Assembly: GCF_000747665.1 (NCBI RefSeq)
Contig: NZ_BBKT01000031.1
Coordinates: 1 to 59,076, forward strand
DNA from: Thermoanaerobacterium saccharolyticum
GTDB lineage: Bacteria; Bacillota; Thermoanaerobacteria; Thermoanaerobacterales; Thermoanaerobacteraceae
Direction: 5' to 3'
Length of the DNA: 59,076 bases
Below, piece after piece: positions 8,892 through 16,720 of the stretch. Below the pieces are notes generated by a model that was not told the origin of the DNA, ran no database searches, and worked only from the letters and a program-made list of their open reading frames with translations. A program made the translations under genes and the position numbers. Position 1 is the stretch's first letter; each line of letters starts with the position of its first letter.

Positions 8892-9062
8892 CTACATACC
8901 TAAAAGCTTCATTATATACATAAACAACTGGCCGCCCAAGTAAATACCTACGATTCCTGCTATTCCCGGGAGAACATTTGGTGCAGGCAGCGGCAGCTTC
9001 AAAAATGAAAATATAAGTCCAACTAATAAACCTGTAAATAAAGCAAAAACTGTAGCTTTCAA
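8892..9062 (-). CDS. XapX-domain small membrane protein (DUF1427-like)
   Basis: This is a 56-residue frame from TTG 9062 with AGGTG just upstream. It has an N-terminal helix (TVFALFTGLLVGLIFSF), the family-type motif LPLPAPNVLPGIAGIVGIYL, and a C-terminal hydrophobic tail ending GQLFMYIMKLLGM. Such XapX proteins are two-helix membrane peptides of unknown function, named from an association with the E. coli xanthosine operon. It sits between the sensor kinase and the chemoreceptor on the same strand. The PAP-x-x-x-x-G-x-x-G pattern makes chance translation unlikely. Confidence 0.75.
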   Translation of the reverse strand: MKATVFALFTGLLVGLIFSFLKLPLPAPNVLPGIAGIVGIYLGGQLFMYIMKLLGM

Positions 9063-9148
9063 ATTAACACCTCACTTATCTTTATCGTCATTAAATTTAT
9101 AAACTTTAGAACTTTTATATTGTACCACAAAAAATAATTTTTTATGGC

Positions 9149-10516
9149 TTATGCAATCCTAAGCTTTATTAAAAAACAAACACCTCCATCTGTGTTAAAT
9201 GCTTCAATGGTTCCTCCGTGCCATTCTACAATTGCCTTAGTAATAGCAAGGCCAATGCCTGTTTCCCCCTCATCGCCTTTAAAAAACCTTTCAAACATAT
9301 TGTTTAATTCTTCGTCTGTAAATTTTCTCCCATCATTTTTAATCTTTATTTCTACATGGTCTCTGTGATTATGTGTTTCTACATCTATTGCCGTTTTAGC
9401 ATACCTTACACCATTGCTTAATATATTCATAAAAGCCTGCATAAGCTTTTTTCTGTCGCAGTTTATTGATACATCATCGCCACTTAAGCTTATTTTTATG
9501 TCTTTCTTATTTAGCTGAGGCATTATCTTTTCTATGCATTCCTCAAAAATGTCCTTCAAATACTCCTTGTGCTTTTTTATGCCTTCTTGATGTGTTTCAA
9601 TTTTTGTCAGGTACATCAAGTCGTTTACTATATCTCTTAATCTTTTGCTTTCATCTATGATTATATCAAGTGACTTAGGTATATCGTCTTTTTCTATGAC
9701 GCCATCTTTTATGCCTTCTGCATAACCTTGTATGGACATAAGAGGCGTCTTTAGCTCATGTGAAGCATTTTGCAAAAATCGCCTCTGGGATGTGTAATAA
9801 TTCCTAAGCTCCACAGACATTTCATTAAAGGCGTCCGCCAAAAGTTTTATCTCACCGTCTGACTTTATATTTACCTTCTCTCCAAACTTTTTGTCCTTTA
9901 TTTTCTCTACGACTTCTGTAAGCTTTGCGATCGGAGCTGAGATTGACTTTGAAAGGAAATAACCTATTATCAATGAGACTATGCCAGAAAGCAAAATCCC
10001 TTTTAGTAAAACACCTACAATCTGAAGTGAAGCAATCTTTATGCCTTTTACAAGCGTGTACATGACGATAGAGCCAATGACTTTTCCGTTTAAATTGCTT
10101 ATTATAGGAAAGACTGCAGCTACCACATCTGTGTTTCCAATCTTGATGCTGTTGTAAGACCCTTCTTTTGTTATCTTGTCAAGTATTGCGTACTCTATCC
10201 TATTCCCTCCGCCGAAGGGATTTTGCCTTGATGAATACACGATATCACCGTTTAAATCCACAACTATAAGGTCTCCGTCCAAAATTCTCCCGCCTACCCA
10301 AAACTTAGGCATATACCTTATAGATTGCAGCGCCTCTGGAGTGCTTATCCTTCCATTGTAAAGGTGCTGAATGACAGAACCTTGTCTTATGAGATTTTGC
10401 CTGGCTTCATTTATCAAAAAATCCCTTATCATCAGATTGAAAAATACACCTATTATAGAGAATGAAACAAAAATAAGCAATATATATGAAATAATTAGTT
10501 TAAACCTAATAGACAT
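9149..10516 (-). CDS. Two-component sensor histidine kinase
   Basis: A 455-residue membrane kinase. TM1 is near 8-28, an external domain spans about 30-160, and TM2 is near 168-190. HAMP follows (SKSISAPIAKLTEVVEKIKD). The HisKA box is NASHELKTPLMSIQGYAEGI, with the phosphorylated His near residue 245. HATPase motifs are the N-box ILSNGVRYAK and the G-box GETGIGLAITKAIVEWHGG. Its ATG overlaps the last base of the response regulator stop, so the pair is translationally coupled. The architecture resembles PhoR/BaeS-type kinases; the stimulus cannot be told from sequence. Confidence 0.92.
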   Translation of the reverse strand: MSIRFKLIISYILLIFVSFSIIGVFFNLMIRDFLINEARQNLIRQGSVIQHLYNGRISTPEALQSIRYMPKFWVGGRILDGDLIVVDLNGDIVYSSRQNPFGGGNRIEYAILDKITKEGSYNSIKIGNTDVVAAVFPIISNLNGKVIGSIVMYTLVKGIKIASLQIVGVLLKGILLSGIVSLIIGYFLSKSISAPIAKLTEVVEKIKDKKFGEKVNIKSDGEIKLLADAFNEMSVELRNYYTSQRRFLQNASHELKTPLMSIQGYAEGIKDGVIEKDDIPKSLDIIIDESKRLRDIVNDLMYLTKIETHQEGIKKHKEYLKDIFEECIEKIMPQLNKKDIKISLSGDDVSINCDRKKLMQAFMNILSNGVRYAKTAIDVETHNHRDHVEIKIKNDGRKFTDEELNNMFERFFKGDEGETGIGLAITKAIVEWHGGTIEAFNTDGGVCFLIKLRIA

Positions 10517-11190
10517 TATGATTCCACCTTATACCCATATCCCCAAATGGTTGATATATTAAATTCGCATCCATAACTTTGAAGTTTTTTCCTTATCCGC
10601 TTCACCATGTCGTCTACAGCCCTCGTCTCTGTGAAAGAGTCGTATTTCCACACCTTCTCTAAAAGCTGTTCTCTCGTGAAAGCTTTATTTGCATTTTTGG
10701 CTAAAAATTGTATAAGCTCAAATTCCATGGAAGTAAACCCTATTTCTTCTCCATTGTATATTACTTTCCTCTCATCAGGTACAATGACGATATCTTTTAT
10801 CCTTATCTCATCGTTTCTTTTAGGCGTTTTAACCCTTCTAAATACAGATTTCATCCTTGCTATAAGTTCTCTGGGCGAAAAAGGCTTTGCGATGTAATCA
10901 TCTGAGCCTAATTCTAAGCCCAATATTTTGTCCAAATCTTCATCTCTCGCTGAAACGATTATTATCGGCACATCGCTTTTCTTCCTTATTTCTCTACAAA
11001 GCTCGTATCCATCCATGCCTGGCATCATTATGTCCAGTATAAGCATATCAGGCTTGTCTTTTTCGAAATTTTCTAAAACCGATTCAGCATTTTCAAATGC
11101 TTTGACAGTATACCCTTCTTTTTCAACGTACTTCACTATAAGATCTCTTATATTCTTGTCATCGTCTACTATATATATAAGTTCTGGCAT
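10516..11190 (-). CDS. OmpR/PhoB-family response regulator
   Basis: The protein is 224 residues. The receiver domain has acidic pocket VDDDK, phospho-acceptor Asp53 in LILDIMMPGMDGYEL, Thr/Ser switch in PIIIVSARDED and Lys in YIAKPFSPREL. A winged-helix DNA-binding domain occupies about 130-224 (FTREQLLEKVWKYD and RAVDDMVKRIRKKL, ending ISTIWGYGYKVES). It is the first gene of the pair with the histidine kinase and is phosphorylated by it. Confidence 0.93.
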   Translation of the reverse strand: MPELIYIVDDDKNIRDLIVKYVEKEGYTVKAFENAESVLENFEKDKPDMLILDIMMPGMDGYELCREIRKKSDVPIIIVSARDEDLDKILGLELGSDDYIAKPFSPRELIARMKSVFRRVKTPKRNDEIRIKDIVIVPDERKVIYNGEEIGFTSMEFELIQFLAKNANKAFTREQLLEKVWKYDSFTETRAVDDMVKRIRKKLQSYGCEFNISTIWGYGYKVES

Positions 11191-11278
11191 ATTACCACCT
11201 CACATCTAATTTAACATCACAAGATATCAAAAACAATATCGTATACTATATATTTTAATCATATTGTCAAAAAAAATA

Positions 11279-11300
11279 AAAGGCAGTCACCCGCCTTTTT
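11279..11300 (-). terminator. Terminator of the magnesium operon
   Basis: AAAGGC/GCCTTT hairpin followed on the minus strand by a long U-rich tract. It lies 17 bp after the transporter stop codon. Confidence 0.65.
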
Positions 11301-11316
11301 GCTTTTATTTTATATT

Positions 11317-12552
11317 TTAAACAAATGAAAAAACCATGAGGATAGCAGTCAATGATATCAATACTATTGTAGTAACCCATCCTATTAAATTTTTTACCGG
11401 GCTGTTTACGTATTTTCCCATTATCTCTTTGTTGTTGACAAGCAGCATCATTGAGATCAACACCACCGGCAATAAGATTCCATTTAAAACCTGCGTCCAT
11501 ATAGTGATCGTAATAAGGGGTGCATGTGGAATCAATATGATCGCAACCGCTATTATTATTATAGCTGTAAAAAGCGTATAAAATTCTGGTGCTTCATCAA
11601 GTCTTTTGTCTATGCCTGCTTCAAAGCCAAACGCTTCACAGATGTAAAATGCCGTCGCAACTGGAAGTATAGCAGCAGAAAAAATAGATGCTATAAAGAG
11701 CCCAAATGCAAATACACTTGAAGCCAGCTCACCAGCCAACGGCCTTAAAGCCATAGCCGCATCCTTTGCCTCATTTATTTTTATGCCATTCACATTAAGA
11801 GTCGACGCACAGGCAACTATTATGAAAAAAGCTACGACAACCGTTGCGATACAGCCTATCACAACATCCCAAATTGTGTACTTATAATCTTCTATCTTTA
11901 TGCCTTTTTCTATAACCGATGATTGCATGTAAAATTGCATCCAAGGTGCTATCGTAGTACCTACAATTCCTATTACCATGCTTAAATAGCCTGTATTAAA
12001 GGACATCGTCGGTTTTATGATAGACTTACCTATAACCTTCCAATCTGGATGCGACAGAAGGGCTGATATGACGTATGACAGCAAAAAAACGCTGAATATC
12101 AAAAACACTTTTTCCGCTATGGTATAATTGCCTTTGACGATTAAAAGCCACACAGCTAAAGCGGCTAACGGCACCATTATATACTTGCTTATACCAAAGA
12201 TTTCCATACTGCCTGCCACACCAGCAAATTCCGTTGCAGTATTTCCAATATCTGCTATAAGAAGCCCGAGAAAGATGAAGAACGTGACTCTTACGCCAAA
12301 GTTTTCCCTTATAAGGTCTGCCAACCCTTTTCCCGTCACGACACCCATTCTGGCATTCATCTCCTGTATGACGATTAAGACGATGAATGACGGTATCAAT
12401 GTCCAAAGCAATTTATATCCATAAGTAGCACCTGCCACAGAATACGTGGTTATGCCACCTGCATCATTGTCAACACTTCCTGTGATTATCCCTGGCCCTA
12501 AAATTGACAGAAATATCAATAAATTGGTCAAAAAAGTCTTCCTCTTTGTCAC
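11317..12552 (-). CDS. NRAMP-related divalent metal transporter, probably Mg2+ (NMT-like)
   Basis: This is a 411-residue polytopic protein of the NRAMP fold. The canonical metal-binding signatures are changed. TM1 reads LGPGIITGSVDNDAGGITTY where Mn/Fe transporters have DPGN. TM6 reads TTIAPWMQFYMQSSV where they have a Met-Pro-His motif. Loss of the Met is the known mark of clostridial NRAMP-related Mg2+ transporters (NMT). The gene lies 6 bp after an MgtE-like CBS protein and both are downstream of an M-box, so Mg2+ uptake is the strongly favoured role over Mn2+. Metal specificity is inferred from motifs and riboswitch context. Confidence 0.85.
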   Translation of the reverse strand: MTKRKTFLTNLLIFLSILGPGIITGSVDNDAGGITTYSVAGATYGYKLLWTLIPSFIVLIVIQEMNARMGVVTGKGLADLIRENFGVRVTFFIFLGLLIADIGNTATEFAGVAGSMEIFGISKYIMVPLAALAVWLLIVKGNYTIAEKVFLIFSVFLLSYVISALLSHPDWKVIGKSIIKPTMSFNTGYLSMVIGIVGTTIAPWMQFYMQSSVIEKGIKIEDYKYTIWDVVIGCIATVVVAFFIIVACASTLNVNGIKINEAKDAAMALRPLAGELASSVFAFGLFIASIFSAAILPVATAFYICEAFGFEAGIDKRLDEAPEFYTLFTAIIIIAVAIILIPHAPLITITIWTQVLNGILLPVVLISMMLLVNNKEIMGKYVNSPVKNLIGWVTTIVLISLTAILMVFSFV

Positions 12553-12558
12553 TTCACA

Positions 12559-13809
12559 CTACCTCCTTGCGTACGTCTTTCCACTTCTCATAAGTTCGTA
12601 TATTATATCATTTATAAGGACAGTACCTAATAGTTTCATATCTTCATCTACAACAGGAATCGCTACCAAATTGTACTTTGTCACTGTCTTTATGAGGGAT
12701 TTTATTGAATCCATATCGCGGGTATAGATGATGTCTTTATTCATGATTTCATTTAACAGAGTATTAGGTTCTGAAATCACCAAATCTCTAAGCGTAACCG
12801 CGCCTAAAAGCCTGTTTGATTCATCAACTATATAGATGTAATAAATGATGTCTTCATCTGGTTTTAAAAGCCTAAGCTCCCGTATTGCCTCTTCAACTGA
12901 AAGAGTATTCTCAAATGCCACAAAGTCAGTAGTCATCAAGCTTCCAACGGCATACTCAGGATATTCCATCAGTTCTCTGACTTCCAATGATGCGTTATTC
13001 TCCATCTCATTCAAGAGTTCTTCTACTTTTTCTTCATTCAGATCATCAAGTATGTCTGCAACTTCATCTGCAGGCATTTCTTCCAAGATATCTGCAGCTT
13101 TAGAGACAGGCAGCTCGTTTAATATGCTTCTTTGAGTATCTGTCTCCATTTCCTCCAGCACATCCGCAGCTCTTCCGTGCTCTAAACTGGAGAATATATC
13201 TATGCCGGCCTTTAAATCCAGATCTTCTATGATGTCCGCAAGGTCAGAAGGGTGAAGTGTGGCCAATTTATGATACGTCTTTGACAACATTATGTTTTCT
13301 TTTGACCGAGTAATCGTCTCTATATCTTCCCAAAGTATAAATTTACTGGATATCGTTTTGCCAAATCTCTTTAAAATCCTCTTTAAAGGCTTTGCAAGAC
13401 CAAGTCTTCTCAATATGCCTTCAATGCCTATATCGACAGCAATTGCAAACAAGCCCTTATCCAAAAGTGCTAACCTTATGTCATTGACTCTTACTACTTT
13501 CCTTCCATTTACGTCGATAATCTGCTTGTCTAAGACATTTTTTGACAAGTACAAGACATCTTTAAGGTTATGTGCCTCTATTGGATTTGTACACACAAGT
13601 TCGTACTGCCCAAATTTTTTCGTTATCTTTATGTTTTCCCACTTGTACTCTTTGACGCCAAACTTCGTCTTTACCAACATGGATATTGCTATTGGATGCG
13701 TCAACTCTGTTGAAACTCCAATATCCTTGAGTTTACCTAAAACTTCACCATTTTTAAGCAATATCTTATTGCCTAAAATCCTGCTTAAATAAAGGCTTAA
13801 AATTGGCAT
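12559..13809 (-). CDS. MgtE-like cytosolic Mg2+ sensor: PRC-barrel, MgtE_N and CBS pair, no membrane domain
   Basis: The protein is 416 residues. The first 160 or so contain PRC-barrel-like beta segments (NGEVLGKLKDIGV, DVNGRKVVRVNDIRL). Then come an MgtE N-terminal helical superhelix (LATLHPSDLADIIEDLD through EEMPADEVADILDDL, about 180-290) and two CBS domains (about 295-416: EYAVGSLMTTDF, LLGAVTLRDLV, KLLGTVLINDII). True MgtE channels continue into five transmembrane helices; here the protein simply ends. It therefore looks like the Mg2+-sensing gate of MgtE supplied in trans to the NRAMP-type transporter next door. The start is ATG 13809 behind AAGGAGG. Confidence 0.85.
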   Translation of the reverse strand: MPILSLYLSRILGNKILLKNGEVLGKLKDIGVSTELTHPIAISMLVKTKFGVKEYKWENIKITKKFGQYELVCTNPIEAHNLKDVLYLSKNVLDKQIIDVNGRKVVRVNDIRLALLDKGLFAIAVDIGIEGILRRLGLAKPLKRILKRFGKTISSKFILWEDIETITRSKENIMLSKTYHKLATLHPSDLADIIEDLDLKAGIDIFSSLEHGRAADVLEEMETDTQRSILNELPVSKAADILEEMPADEVADILDDLNEEKVEELLNEMENNASLEVRELMEYPEYAVGSLMTTDFVAFENTLSVEEAIRELRLLKPDEDIIYYIYIVDESNRLLGAVTLRDLVISEPNTLLNEIMNKDIIYTRDMDSIKSLIKTVTKYNLVAIPVVDEDMKLLGTVLINDIIYELMRSGKTYARR

Positions 13810-13829
13810 TTCACTACCTCCTTTTCTAA

Positions 13830-13862
13830 GGGAGGAGTTTTAAGGCAAGATAGACTCCTCCC
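13830..13862 (-). promoter_or_regulatory. Hairpin spanning the leader-ORF stop, upstream of the MgtE-like start
   Basis: A perfect 9-bp stem (GGGAGGAGT 13862-13854 with ACTCCTCCC 13838-13830, minus-strand sense) has a 15-nt loop holding the stop codon of the leader ORF. The 3' arm also complements the Shine-Dalgarno of the MgtE-like gene (GGAGG around 13817-13821). The two pairings exclude each other, as in a translational switch. Confidence 0.5.
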
Positions 13863-13923
13863 TCATATTCTTTTTTGAATTATTAAATTTTATTCGCTTA
13901 TGACTATAAGGGCCAGAGTCCAT
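13840..13923 (-). CDS. 27-codon leader ORF between M-box and MgtE-like gene
   Basis: ATG 13923 follows GGCAGGTGG with sound spacing and encodes 27 residues starting MDSGPYSHKRIKFNN and ending EESILP. The stop lies inside the loop of a 9-bp hairpin 30 bases before the next gene. It starts about 18 bp past the M-box terminator hairpin, so it is translated only when the riboswitch allows read-through. The peptide is basic in the middle and has Pro immediately before the stop, a context that slows termination. I recognise no homologue. Mg2+ transporter leaders in enterobacteria use translated peptides, so a regulatory role is plausible but inferred. Confidence 0.45.
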   Translation of the reverse strand: MDSGPYSHKRIKFNNSKKNMREESILP

Positions 13924-13940
13924 CTTTACCACCTGCCTTT

Positions 13941-13975
13941 AAAAAATTTAAGCCTTTTACAAAACGTAAAAGGCT
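13941..13975 (-). terminator. Intrinsic terminator of the M-box riboswitch (expression platform)
   Basis: A perfect stem, AGCCTTTTAC with GTAAAAGGCT, is followed on the minus strand by TAAATTTTTT. It lies between the aptamer and the leader ORF, as expected for a transcription-terminating riboswitch. Confidence 0.8.
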
Positions 13976-13989
13976 CTCTTCTCAACTCA

Positions 13990-14132
13990 CTCGTTGGGTT
14001 TTAGCACTATGCGGCATAGGTAGTACCGGCTGAATTAGATTAAACCTTGTAACGGTAGAATCTGTTGACCCATTGGCATCTCTCGATGTTTCCGGGCATC
14101 AGCATGTATCCGCATAGGAGCCTCACTTAACG
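13990..14132 (-). ncRNA. M-box (ykoK leader) magnesium riboswitch
   Basis: Read on the minus strand, the element starts CGTTAAGTGAGGCTCC and contains GCCCGGAAACATCGAGAG. It continues with GATGCCAATGGGTCAACAG and ends GTGCTAAAACCCAACGAG. These are the conserved blocks of the M-box aptamer, which folds on Mg2+ and promotes termination. The downstream terminator hairpin completes the switch. It controls the leader ORF, the MgtE-like protein and the NRAMP-related transporter, predicting expression at low Mg2+. Confidence 0.92.
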
Positions 14133-14154
14133 AACTTTATTCAATTGCATATAA

Positions 14155-14183
14155 ATTATAACACACATTGAATATAACTACAA
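14155..14183 (-). promoter_or_regulatory. Promoter for the M-box transcript
   Basis: TTGTAG (14178-14183), a 17-bp spacer and a perfect TATAAT (14155-14160) on the minus strand, 22 bp upstream of the aptamer. Confidence 0.6.
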
Positions 14184-14188
14184 CAAAT

Positions 14189-14866
14189 TTATGACAAATT
14201 TTTTAATGCATTTACATCTTTTATTATTATGGCATGTCGTTCCAGCTTTATGACTCCTTCCTTGTCTAACTGGCTTAAGATTCTTGTCATATTTTCTCGA
14301 GACGTGCCTACCATGTTGGCAAGATCTTGCCTACTTAAGTTTAATTCTATGGCTATACCATCTTTGCCTTGTATTCCTTTTTCTCGGGCAAATGTCAGAA
14401 GAATAGAAACCGTCCTGCCGAGAGAATCCTTAAGCGCTAAGTTTTCTATTATGACCGCCACATTTTGGAGTCTTTTTGCCATTAGCTTTATTATTCCTAA
14501 AGCAACTTCATTGTTGTTCAGTATCAAATTTTCTATGTCTTTATTTTTAAGCACGATAATCTTTGAATCCTCTATGGTCTCAGCAGTAGCTGGGTATTTG
14601 CCACCTATAAATAAAAGGGATTCAGCAAAAATATCTCCATCCTCCATTATTCTTATTATATGCTCTTTGCCTTGTTGTGATATTTTAGATATCTTGACTT
14701 TCCCCTTTTTTACAAAATAGATGGCATCACCTTCGTCGCCTTCGTAAAATATGACGGTGTTTTTTTTGTACTCCTTCTCCAAAGCTATCTTATTGATCTC
14801 AAATAGAGAGCTTTCGCTTAAGACATTGAAATACGGAATCTTTCTTAAATAATCATAATCACCCAT
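14189..14866 (-). CDS. Crp/Fnr-family transcriptional regulator
   Basis: The protein is 225 residues. A cyclic-nucleotide-binding-type beta roll (about 15-130, with VIFYEGDEGDAIYFVKKGKV and GDIFAESLLFIGG) is followed by the dimer helix and a C-terminal winged helix-turn-helix (LSRQDLANMVGTSRENMTRI). The chain contains no cysteine, so it cannot carry an FNR-type iron-sulfur cluster, and the usual cAMP-contact Arg-Ser pair is not apparent. The ligand is unknown. It lies 16 bp after dnaB on the same strand and is probably at the end of that transcript. Confidence 0.88.
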   Translation of the reverse strand: MGDYDYLRKIPYFNVLSESSLFEINKIALEKEYKKNTVIFYEGDEGDAIYFVKKGKVKISKISQQGKEHIIRIMEDGDIFAESLLFIGGKYPATAETIEDSKIIVLKNKDIENLILNNNEVALGIIKLMAKRLQNVAVIIENLALKDSLGRTVSILLTFAREKGIQGKDGIAIELNLSRQDLANMVGTSRENMTRILSQLDKEGVIKLERHAIIIKDVNALKNLS

Positions 14867-14882
14867 AAAAATACCCTCTTGA

Positions 14883-16211
14883 CTACTCTGTCCTGTACTT
14901 ATCTATGCTTACAAATTTCGTGTACTGGCCCATCCACAGAAGCTCTATAGTACCTGTAGGACCATTTCTATGCTTTGCGATAATAAGCTCTGCGATGTTT
15001 TTCTTCTCAGAATCCTTATTGTAATAATCATCTCTGTAGAGAAACATGACTATATCGGCATCCTGCTCAATCGCACCTGACTCTCTTAAGTCGCTTAAAA
15101 TCGGCCTGTGATCAGATCTGGCTTCAGGGGCACGGGATAGCTGCGAAAGTGTTATGATGGGAACTTGCAGTTCTCTTGCAAGACCCTTTAATGACCTTGA
15201 TATTTCAGAAACCTCCTGCTGACGGCTTTCTGAGTTACCCCTTCCTTGCATAAGCTGTAAATAGTCTATTAATACTAAAGACAATCCTTTCTCCAGCTTC
15301 AGTCTTCGGCACTTTGCCCTTATATCCATGACAGATATGCCAGGTGTATCGTCAATGTATATAGGCGCTGTTGAAAGAGGAGCCATAGCAGCAGCAAGCC
15401 TTGGCCAATCATCGTCATCCAAATTTCCCGTTCTAAGCTTTTGACTGTCTATATTTGCAGTAGAGCATATAAACCTACTTACAAGCTGCTCTTTAGACAT
15501 CTCAAGGCTAAATATGGCGACAGGTTTTTTAAGTGCCAATGCAGCATTTTCTGCAATGTTTAAGGCAAAGGAAGTTTTTCCCATGGATGGTCTTGCAGCA
15601 AGAAGTATAAAATCAGATGGCTGGAAGCCAGACGTTTTTAAGTCTAAATCAGGAAATCCAGAAGGCACGCCAGTCAGGTGTCCTTTGTTTTTATAAAGAT
15701 TTTCTATATTGTAAAATGTGTCCATCAACACATCTTTAATGGGATAGAAGTTTTCGGTGTTTCTGCCCTGCGCTATGTCAAATATCTTTTGCTCAGCCGT
15801 ATCCAACACATCATGCAGATCGCCGCCTTCATAGCTTAACTCCATTATCTCTGATGAAGCTTGGATGAGGCGCCTCAATGTCGCTTTCTCTCTTATCATC
15901 TTTGCATAATACGATACATTGGCAGTAGTCACTATACTGGATGACAAATTTGTTATGTAGTCAAGCCCGCCTACAGCCTCCAACATATTTTGCCTTCTCA
16001 GCTCATCAACTACCGTAACCAAATCAACAGGTATGTTCTTTTCAAACATATCCATCATTATGGTAAAAAGCTTTTTGTTTGACTCCTTGTAAAAATCATC
16101 TGCTTTTACTATCTCTGATGCATCGATTATGGCATCTCTGGACAAAAGCATTGCACCTAAGACAGCCTGTTCTGCCTCTATATTTTGAGGAGGGATTTTA
16201 TTCCACTCCAT
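14883..16211 (-). CDS. dnaB: Replicative DNA helicase
   Basis: A 442-residue hexameric 5'-3' helicase (called DnaC in Bacillus). The N-terminal primase-interacting domain starts IPPQNIEAEQAVLGAMLLS. The RecA-like domain has Walker A ARPSMGKTSFALNIA, Walker B LVLIDYLQLM, and the sensor/arginine region ELQVPIITLSQLSRAPEAR. Length and motifs are normal. It follows rplI, the usual order in this phylum. Confidence 0.97.
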   Translation of the reverse strand: MEWNKIPPQNIEAEQAVLGAMLLSRDAIIDASEIVKADDFYKESNKKLFTIMMDMFEKNIPVDLVTVVDELRRQNMLEAVGGLDYITNLSSSIVTTANVSYYAKMIREKATLRRLIQASSEIMELSYEGGDLHDVLDTAEQKIFDIAQGRNTENFYPIKDVLMDTFYNIENLYKNKGHLTGVPSGFPDLDLKTSGFQPSDFILLAARPSMGKTSFALNIAENAALALKKPVAIFSLEMSKEQLVSRFICSTANIDSQKLRTGNLDDDDWPRLAAAMAPLSTAPIYIDDTPGISVMDIRAKCRRLKLEKGLSLVLIDYLQLMQGRGNSESRQQEVSEISRSLKGLARELQVPIITLSQLSRAPEARSDHRPILSDLRESGAIEQDADIVMFLYRDDYYNKDSEKKNIAELIIAKHRNGPTGTIELLWMGQYTKFVSIDKYRTE

Positions 16212-16276
16212 CTCATTCCCCCCTTAAAAGTCCAAAACCTCACGTATTTTCCCATAAAGTCATGAATCTTCGTAAA

Positions 16277-16720
16277 TTATTGTCCTACAACATCTACTTT
16301 TACCTTGGCTTGTATGCCTGGGTATATTTTGATGTCTACATTATAAGTGCCGATTGTCTTTATAGAATCCGGAAGATTTATCTTCTTCTTGTCAATATCG
16401 TATCCTTTTTTATTAAGCTCATCTTGTATGTCTTTTGATGTTATAGATCCAAACAATTTGCCGTTTTCACCTGTTTTAACTTTAAGTACGATGGACTCTT
16501 GCGAAAGCTTTTTAGCCATCTCTTGTGCAGCTTCTACCTCTTTCTGCCTTTTCTTCTCCTCTGCTTTTTTCTTCTCATTAAGAACGTTTATGTTTGACTT
16601 CGTGGCATCTATAGCAAGTCCACGAGGCAAAAGATAATTTCTACCGTAACCGTCACTTACATTTACTACGTCACCTGCTTTGCCTATGCCCTTTACATCC
16701 TTTTGCAAAATCACTTTCAT
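16277..16720 (-). CDS. rplI: 50S ribosomal protein L9
   Basis: The protein is 147 residues. The N-terminal globular rRNA-binding domain (MKVILQKDVKGIGKAGDVV, with NYLLPRGLA) is followed by the long connecting helix rich in Lys, Glu and Ala and the C-terminal domain (GKLFGSITSKDIQDEL). The start overlaps the stop of gdpP by one base, so translation is coupled. Confidence 0.97.
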   Translation of the reverse strand: MKVILQKDVKGIGKAGDVVNVSDGYGRNYLLPRGLAIDATKSNINVLNEKKKAEEKKRQKEVEAAQEMAKKLSQESIVLKVKTGENGKLFGSITSKDIQDELNKKGYDIDKKKINLPDSIKTIGTYNVDIKIYPGIQAKVKVDVVGQ

